A stretch of 64,000 bases of DNA from contig JACGWO010000008.1 of NCBI GenBank assembly GCA_034509735.1, positions 16,317,864 to 16,381,863 of the forward strand, written 5' to 3'. Below the pieces are notes generated by a model that worked only from the letters and a program-made list of their open reading frames with translations, was not told where the DNA came from and made no database searches. This document shows positions 57,257 through 64,000 of this stretch, one piece after another. Made by a program: the position numbers and the translations under genes. Source of the stretch: Sesamum alatum. Lineage: Eukaryota; Streptophyta; Magnoliopsida; Lamiales; Pedaliaceae. Numbering within the stretch: the first letter of the stretch is position 1; each line of letters opens with the position of its first letter.

Positions 57257-57640
57257 CATGGTTTTTTCTAAGAGAGAACCTGCCAGGGGGTAGGATTTAT
57301 TCTGAGGGGGCTCCTGCCAGGAGGCAACACTTTTTCTGAGGGGGCTCCTGCCAGGGGCCGGACTTATTCTAAGAGGGCTCCTGTAAGGAGGCAAGACTTA
57401 TTCTGAGGAGGCTCTTGCCAGGAGGCCGGACTTATTCTGAGGGTGCTCCTGCCTGGAGTAGGACTTTTTGTGCCTCTATGGAGGAAGGCTTATTCCTCAA
57501 AGTTTGTATGGAGCAGGGTCTCATCCTCACATTCATTGCATATTTCACCAAGGACTTCATTCTTGTACACTCTAGTCTTCTCCAGGTTAATGTATTTTTC
57601 AATGGGGGCTAGGAGATGTCAAAATTGAGAGCAAGCTTCT

Positions 57641-58250
57641 TGGCTAAGGACTTGAAAAAAATCCCCATCCTGCAATCCCTGCATAAAAGCACAAGTTAAT
57701 ACATCAGTGGCAGCAGAAGGGACCTCTAGGGGTACTAAGTTAAAACGTTAGAGATACTCCCTCAATGATTCTCCTTCTTCTTGTTGTATAGAAAAAAGGC
57801 TCATGGTTGTCTTTCTGGCTTCGTTTACTACAGGCAAATTGATGCAGAAAGAGAGAATGGAATTTTTCGAATGATCGGATCGATCCCGTGGGAAATTGAT
57901 TGAACCACTGCTGGGCTAACCGTGTGAAGGTGGTTAGGAACATGCGACACTTGACCCTAGCGGTATAACGGTGGAGAAGGGCAACATTCTCAAAGCAAGA
58001 TAGGTGCTCCTAAGGATCCATGGTGCCATCGTACTCCGACAGATTAGGCTCCTTCCAGTTGAGGGGGAGCTCATCTGCCAGGATTTCTTCGCTAAAGGGG
58101 GTGGCCTCTCGCTTGCCTAGGGGGATACCTAAGACACGTCTCTGCAGGTCTAGGAGTTCTTACTGAAGCTTAACAATGTGTGCCTCCCAATCTCTGGGGG
58201 CACCTTTCTGTGGGCGTGGGTGTTCCAACCTTCTCCTTGAGGGGACGTCC
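57641..58250 (-). pseudogene. Gypsy-4 gag fragment
   Basis: The minus strand reads LADELPLNWKEPNLSEYDGT, a stop, then FTRLAQQWFNQFPTGSIRSF and HSLFLHQFACSKRSQKDNHE (57740-57960), the Retrotrans_gag core of Ty3/gypsy elements, similar to but distinct from the Gypsy-1 Gag. Then frameshift and stops. No protease, RT or integrase lies between this and the 3' repeat region, so pol is deleted or the element never had it. Confidence 0.82.
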
Positions 58251-58254
58251 CGTC

Positions 58255-58406
58255 TAGGGATGGCAATGGGGCGGGTCTGGTATGGGTCCGTCCGGACCCG
58301 GGACCCGCCCCGGTTAAATTGTTTAGGCCCCATACCCTGGCCCGCCCCGGCCCGCCCCGCCAAGATCAAACCCCGACCCCGCCCCGATCCTATTTCGCCC
58401 CGCCCC
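58255..58406 (+). mobile_element. Fragment of a GGGATGGCAATGGG-type TIR element
   Basis: Starts AGGGATGGCAATGGGGCGGG and continues with inverted GGGTCY/RGACCC-rich and GCCCCG-rich stretches, like the ends of the composite element at 25254-28009. Cut at 58406 by a copia LTR head. Confidence 0.6.
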
Positions 58407-58780
58407 TGTTAGAATATGTGACCATGTAGCTAATCTTGACAGGCAAAATGTAACCTATGTCTAAACAATTTCAAGGATTTGATAAATTATTAATGAATAA
58501 AAAAAAAAGTGATATTTATTTGGCATTACTTTGTTTGTGATCACTTTATCTGCTTTATATATCTGTTCACTACGCAAACAAAGCCTACGGACTGAAAATG
58601 TATTTCGGGGACTGGGACTATGCTTGGAGGTAGGTCCATGAAATCAGTCCTGCTGAATCAGTCCGGAAATCTCCAAGTCAAGGAATCTCGAAAATGGGTA
58701 CCGAGATTCCCCTTGAGTCTTGCACTAAGCATCTGCTGTCGTATTTCATCGACGGGTGACGAAGGTCGTCTATTAAAAAT
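58407..58780 (+). repeat. Copia LTR head, plus orientation, interrupted by Copia-3
   Basis: Starts TGTTAGAATATGTGACCATG after GCCCC and follows the LTR start for 374 bp to GACGAAGGTCGTC, then TATTAAAAAT, where the opposite-strand Copia-3 LTR begins. The last ~170 bp are nearly identical to the inverse of 60344-60520. Confidence 0.85.
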
Positions 58781-60713
58781 TGTGGATCGTCCTGGGAAAA
58801 TATCGCGAATGCGGAAGCGCGGTATAAAATAAAATTGCAGAATTAAAACATGCTTTAATAGAAATTAAAGAACACGCTCAAGGGGTTTGCCCTTGAGATT
58901 CCCGGGTGTTTGGTGTATCTCATGACATAAACAACATACAATAATCATGGAGGCCATAGGATTGAAAAATAAAGAGGGACGAAAATCTTAAAACGAAACC
59001 TACCCGTTGTCGTTTTCGTCTTCAACGGCTACTCGCGTTGTTCCCCGTTTTGCACGAAGACCTCGTTCTTGAGATCCTCCAAATCGTGACACACGATCCG
59101 CCCACGTATTCTTGCACGTCGTGCTAGCAACGAACAAGTATTAATTTGGAGAGGATAGATCAACCACGCATTATGAATTAACGGGATCGATCTTCCTTAG
59201 TTCAATTGTTCCAAGAACAAAAGAACAAGAAAAATAATATTTTCTTGGTGAGAGAGAGAGGGGGGCGGACAAGAGAGGAGAGGAGAGAGTGTGTGTTGTG
59301 TGTGTGTTTTCAAGAATCATCATCCTCTAATTGTAGGAGCCTAGGGGTTTATATAGAGGAGGAGTTTAATCCTCTTCAAACCCCAACTCTAAGAACACTA
59401 TTTTGACTAGGATTTTGACCTAGTCAAAGTCCTAGTCAAAGTAGCATTTGACCAAGTCAAATCAATCCTAGCCATCCATCTCTCCTTTCCATCTCAACCG
59501 TTGATTTAATTTAATGGAATATTTAAAACCTATTTAAATATTCCAAGAGGCGAAATAAATATAAATATTTATTTTAAGCCCATTAAATAAATTTTCTTAA
59601 TAAATCTAATTTATTAATATAATTCCTTTTATCAAATAGAAGGAATTAATTCTCCAAGAAAATAAAGAACCCGATTAAATCCAATTTAATTATTCCTATT
59701 CTCCAATATTTAATTTTAAATTAAATACTAAATGTGTGTGTGGATAGTGTGTGACTCTTTAGGTTCACCTTTCAGCTAGACTTGGTCGGATTCCTAGAAT
59801 CCGTCCGTTACCATGGATGGCCATTTAGCAACGGTCCATGGCACTAGAGACTAGGTGAAATATTCGGGGATGAACATTTAGGTTCTGACAGTACACTTGT
59901 CCTTCTGTCTACGGTCTCACCACTTAGGGTCTAGGGCACGGAAAATGCAGGTACCCATTTTGGACCTAAGTGTCGGTCTGTCCTTACTAAATGCCGCAAG
60001 GGAATCCTTCCCTTCTGTTCAGTTACTGTGGCCACAGATATTAGGGAAAAGACATAGAGCATACATGAGACTCAACTGTCAATGCCTTTTGACAGGAGAC
60101 ATATCCTTTCTTGGAAACTACTGTCACTCTATATACCAGAGTTGCACTAGATATGGCTTATGACTATTCAAGTGCTTCTTGGCAATCTCTCACCATATCT
60201 AAGATACAGACCTGACATACAGGTAAACTCAGCAGTTCCTCAAGTCAAAGGACTTGACCTGTACCGTTGGAACCGGGAATACACGTCATACCTTGCTGAC
60301 CATACTCAAGGTCCTCCGTAAGACGGTTCCCGCGAGTCACCTCAGTCAGCTGCTTCCTAGCGGGCTAACCCACTAACACTGCTTAGACGACCTTCGTCAC
60401 CCGTCGATGAAACACGACAGCAGATGCTTAGTGCAAGTCTCAAAGGGAATCTCGATACCCATTTTCGAGATTCCTTGACTTGGAGATTTCCGGACTGATT
60501 CGGCAAGACTGATTTCATGGACCTACCTCCAAGCGTAGTCCCAGTCCCCGAAATAGATTCTCAGTCCTTGGGTTTTGTTTGCGTAGCGAACAGATATGTA
60601 AAAAGCAAGTAGAAGTGAAAGCAAGTAAATAATTTACCAAAACACACTGAAATTGTCTAGACATAGGTTACATGTTCCTGGCAAGATTGGCTACATGGTC
60701 GCCTATTCTAACA
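58781..60713 (-). repeat. Copia-3 3' LTR (1.93 kb)
   Basis: TG at 58781 (TGTGGATCGTCCTGGG), CA at 60713 (GCCTATTCTAACA). The minus-strand polypurine tract AAGTGGGAGAT (60714-60724) lies directly beside it. AAAAT (58776-58780) precedes it and should recur after the unseen 5' LTR. Confidence 0.92.
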
Positions 60714-60729
60714 ATCTCCCACTTGACCT

Positions 60730-63475
60730 TTAAAGCCAATCGCCCATATGTTTAATCCCCATCTTCTCAAGATGTTGCGTATGAGCGCTCTGCGACATAG
60801 GCTTTGTCAACGGATCTGCTGTGTTGTCTGCTGAGCTGACTCGGTCCATCCGAACGTCACCTCTTCCTACCATTTCTCTAAGAAGATGGTAGCGTCTAAG
60901 AATGTGTTTGGAACGGTGATGAGATCTCGGTTCCTTTGCTTGCGCTATTGCACCGTTGTTATCATAGAAGATGACAACAGCCTCGGCGATGCTAGGCACC
61001 ACACCCAACTATTGGATGTTGTTTCTCATCCAAACCGCTTCCTTAGTAGCTTCTGAAGCTGCTATGTATTCAGCCTCTGTGGTGGAGTCAGCAGTGGTTG
61101 CTTGCTTGGAACTTTTCCAAGCCACTATCCCTCCATTGAGCTTGAATACGTAACCCGATTGAGACTTGGCATCATCGTCATCAGACTGGAAGCTAGCGTC
61201 GCTAAAGCCTTCCAGGATCAGCTCTCCATTGCCATAGATTAAGAACATTTCCTTAGTCCTCCTTAGGTACTTAAGGATGCCCTTATCAGCATTCCAATAT
61301 GCCTCTCCTGCACAGGACTGATATCTGCTTGTCACGCTCAAAGCGTACGCAACGTCAGGCCTAGTGCAGTGGACCGCATATTGGATGCTAGCTACGGCAG
61401 AAGCATAGGGGATGACTTTCATCCTTTCAAGTTCCTCATCAGTCTGTGGGGACTGTTTCTTGGACAACTTGATTTGATGCCTCATGGGAAGGAATCCTCG
61501 TTTGGAGTTGTCCATTCGATATCTCTTTAGGATTTTCTCCATATACGAGTTTTGGGTGATCCCTAACATCCTTTCAGATCTGTCCCTGACAATCTGGATG
61601 CCTAGGATGTAGGAAGCTTCACCCAAGTCCTTCATGGAAAACTGGGTTGACAACCATGCTTTTGTGTCTCCTAACATTCTTACGTCATTACCAATGACTA
61701 GAATGTCATCCACATAAAGCACTAGGAACACTATTGAGCTCCCACTGACCTTCTTGTATACACAAGGGTCAGATTCGGTCTTGATGAAGTCATATCCCCG
61801 TATTACTTCATCAAAGCGAATGTTCCAACTTCGGGAGGCTTGTTTGAGGCCATAGATGGACTTCTGGAGACGACAGACCTTCTGTTCTTCTCCAGTGACC
61901 GTGAAACCCTCCGGCTGATCCATATAGATCTCTTCGTTAATGAAACCGTTGAGGAAGGCCGTTTTCACGTCCATCTTCCATATCTCATAGTCATACCATG
62001 CTGCTATGGCGAGCAGGATCCGAATGGACTTAGCCATCGCTACTGGCGAGTAGGTATCCTCAAAATCGACCTCGGGTCGTTGAGTGTATCCCTTAGCTAC
62101 AAGCCTAGCTTTAAAGGTTGTGACTGCTCCATCAACGCCAAGTTTGCGCTTGTAGACCCACTTACAGCCCACTGGCTTAACACCTTTCGGTGGATCTACA
62201 AGTCTCCAGACTTGGTTCTCGTTCATGGAGTCCATTTCGATTTTCACGGCCTCAAGCCATTTCCCGTAGTCGATGTCAGACATCGCTTGTCCATATGTCT
62301 TAGGATCGTTATCCAAAAGACCGGTCGCACTTAGAAAGCCGTACCTCACTGGAGGTCTGGACTCTCTAGTAGACCTACGGAGAATGGGAACGTTAGTGGT
62401 GACTGTCGGCGCTGACTGTATCGGAGCCGGCGGTTTAGGGACCGGGGCTGGCCGTTCCTGAGGCTGTCCTCCATGCCTAGCATGTTGGACTCCTCGAGGT
62501 TGGTCAGCCCTTCGGGTGTCTATCCTGAATCCTCTAAGTGAGGGTTCCACGGCTAGCTCTAATGGCTGGATTCCATCGCTTGATTCCTCAAGGATCAGCT
62601 CATCAGGTTGGACATCCTCTGGGAAGCCTTGTTCCAAGAATACTGCATTCCTTGAAACAAATACCTTTTGTTCCAAGGGGTCATAAAAGTAATAACCCGC
62701 AGTTTCTTTAGGGTATCCAACGAACCTGCATAAGCTAGACCTAGATTCTAGCTTATCTCCCACTAACCTCTTGACGTATGCGGGGCTACCCCTCACTTTC
62801 AAGTAGTTGTAGGATGCAGGCTTGCCGTGCCATATCTCATATGGCGTTTGGGTCAATGCACTGGTAGGCGCCAAATTCAGTAACTTGGCCGCCGTTTCTA
62901 GTGCATAGCCCCAAAAGGATAAGGGAAATTTGGTAAAACTCATCATGGACCGAACCATGTCCAACAGGGTTCGATTCCTCCTTTCAGAGACACCATTCAA
63001 TTGTGGTGTTCCGGGAGGTGTCCATTCTGATATTATACCATGTTCTTTTAGATAATCTAGGAACTCGGTACTAAGGTATTCACCGCCTCGGTCTGACCGT
63101 AGGACTTTAATTTTGCAGTTGGTCTAGTTCTCCACTTCAAGTCTGAATTCTTTAAACCTCTCAAGAGCTTCAGACTTGTACCTCATTAGGTAAACATAAC
63201 CATACCGTGAATGATCATCGGTAAAGGTTATGAGTAGGAGAACCCACCTCTGGCCTGCGTCCTTAGTGGTCCACATACGTCTGTATGGACCAAGTCCAAC
63301 AGACCTGTGGCAAGCCTGCTTTGTCCTACAAAGGGCTTCTTGGTCATTTTCCCTCTTAGACAAGATTCACAAGTTGGTAGCTCACTCAAGTCTCCTACCT
63401 CTAGATTCTTTGAGTCTGCCAACTTTTTCATCCTATCTTGGGATATGTGACCTAGCCTAGCGTGCCACAGTCGTG
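60730..63475 (-). pseudogene. Copia-3 pol: pre-integrase, integrase, RT, RNase H
   Basis: Minus strand from about 63475: LWHARLGHISQDRMKKL and CESCLRGK (zinc-binding HHCC of the integrase N-terminus), HTDVCGPLRTQARGG (first catalytic Asp), a one-base shift near 63235, DDHSRYGYVYLMRYKSEAL, a TAG stop near 63125, RSDRGGEYLSTEFLDYLK (second Asp) and GVSERRNRTLLDM (Glu). RT follows: KWVYKRKLGVDGAVTTFKAR, WKMDVKTAFLNGFINEEIYM and LVLYVDDILVIGND (YVDD). RNase H follows (TEAEYIAASEATKEAVW), with a stop near 61006 in place of a sense codon, then the end DPLTKPMSQ at 60730. The catalytic residues are kept; three small breaks disable it. Confidence 0.93.
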
Positions 63476-63482
63476 CGTTCCC

Positions 63483-64000
63483 TTTCCTTTGCCTTTCCCC
63501 TCTTTGGCAATGGGAACACTCTTAGCGTTCGTAGATGCTTTGACGGCCTTTCCCTTCCCTTTCTTCTTTTTCCAACGTCCGGTACCCATGCCTTTCGTCT
63601 TGGAAGTCGAAGCACCTCCAAACAATACTGAAGGCGTGGACTTCTTAGTCGTTGCCTCGTATTGTACCAACATATTAATCAACTCATGAATGCCCTTCTC
63701 AAGTGCGTTCATGTTATAGTTGACGATAAATTGGTCGAAGGAGGGTGGGAGTGACTGAAGGATCACATCTATGTACGTTTCATTATCGAGACCCGCCTTT
63801 AGGTTCTCGAGCTTTTCCACCAGGGTAAGCATTTTAACCCCGTGCTCTTGTACAGAGGATCCTTCTGTCATTTTAGTTCCAAAGAATGCCTTGGTCGCGA
63901 CATACCTTGTATGCCGGTCCGGGACTGCATAGCAATCCTTAAGGCGAGCCATAATGGAAGGGACATCGTCTAGCCTTTCATATTGCTTCTGAATTTCATT
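63483..64000 (-). pseudogene. Copia-3 gag, continuing off the window
   Basis: Minus strand: IQKQYERLDDVPSIMARLKD, FFGTKMTEGSSVQEHGVKML, DVILQSLPPSFDQFIVNYNM (UBN2 gag), then a Lys/Gly-rich linker with GRWKKKKGKGKAVK. It joins the pre-integrase in a different frame near 63480. The CCHC knuckle and the whole protease expected between them are missing, so an internal deletion of several hundred bp is inferred. The N-terminus lies beyond 64000. Confidence 0.9.

Larger units (their letters stand above)
56160..57640 (-). repeat. Gypsy-4 3' untranslated repeat region
   Basis: Imperfect ~40-bp units with GGGCTTAGGTGCCTCCGC- and AGGCAGGGCTTAGGTGCC-like cores fill this span. A cleaner block at 57275-57475 has about five ~39-bp units of CTCCTGCCAGGAGGC plus GGACTTATTCTGAGGGG. 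Open frames across the region on both strands are repeat artefacts. By position (between gag and the 3' LTR on the minus strand) it corresponds to the repeat-rich 3' region of Gypsy-1, with different units. Confidence 0.75.

Noticed and set aside
56233..57271. Long His/Arg/Pro-rich open frames on the minus strand and their plus-strand partners
   Set aside because: They follow the ~40-bp repeats and the 331-bp duplication; the same peptide recurs because the DNA is duplicated. No domain recognised.
1..64000. Bacterial, phage or organellar origin, or a novel microbial defence system
   Set aside because: GT-AG introns, plant LINE/LTR/MITE families and plant-type 5S point to nuclear plant DNA throughout; nothing resembles a microbial gene cluster.

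Overview
This window is nuclear DNA of a flowering plant, most likely a eudicot. It holds one spliced protein-coding gene embedded in stacked transposable elements: plant-type L1 LINEs with a downstream RNase H, Ty1/copia and Ty3/gypsy LTR elements, Mutator-type MITEs and a CACTA-like element. It also holds a single plant-type 5S rRNA sequence. I see no prokaryotic operon, CRISPR array or organellar gene. The species cannot be named from sequence alone.

Layout. 1-7460: LINE-A remnant, split by a 4.4-kb copia deletion derivative (1724-6144) with an exact 5-bp target-site duplication. 7461-8340: AT-rich spacer. 8341-14890: near-complete but dead LINE-B. 15001-24908: the host gene, a mitochondrial-type glyoxalase II (hydroxyacylglutathione hydrolase) of 8 coding exons and 331 codons with all metal-binding residues; its introns hold two inverted MITE copies and a decayed duplicate of the end of exon 3. 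25254-28009: nested TIR elements, including a 1.1-kb Mutator-type element with a GC-rich cargo. 28079-29150: LINE-C remnant. 29189-34649: gypsy element (Gypsy-1) with both LTRs but no reverse transcriptase, and a long 3' region of several tandem-repeat families. 34650-40719: remnant Gypsy-2, interrupted by a CACTA-like element. 40720-48606: copia LTR, Tat-like gypsy RT/RNase H, an antisense gag-like frame, MITEs and a chromodomain fragment. 48607-53145: same-family copia LTRs in opposite orientations around a copia pol remnant. 53146-55415: spacer with one MITE. 55416-58250: minus-strand Gypsy-4 remnant with tandem repeats and the 5S sequence between two ~99% identical 331-bp copies. 58407-64000: copia LTR head, then a minus-strand copia element running off the window.

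The only clearly functional gene is the glyoxalase II. It would hydrolyse S-lactoylglutathione, the second step of methylglyoxal detoxification. The rest is a layered insertion history that can be read from target duplications and interrupted frames. All transposon frames seen are damaged. The points most worth following are the inverted MITE pair flanking exon 5, the uORFs overlapping the gene's start, the exon-3 pseudo-duplicate, the 5S insertion with its large flanking duplication, the repeated copia-into-copia pattern, and the satellite-like repeats inside the gypsy elements.
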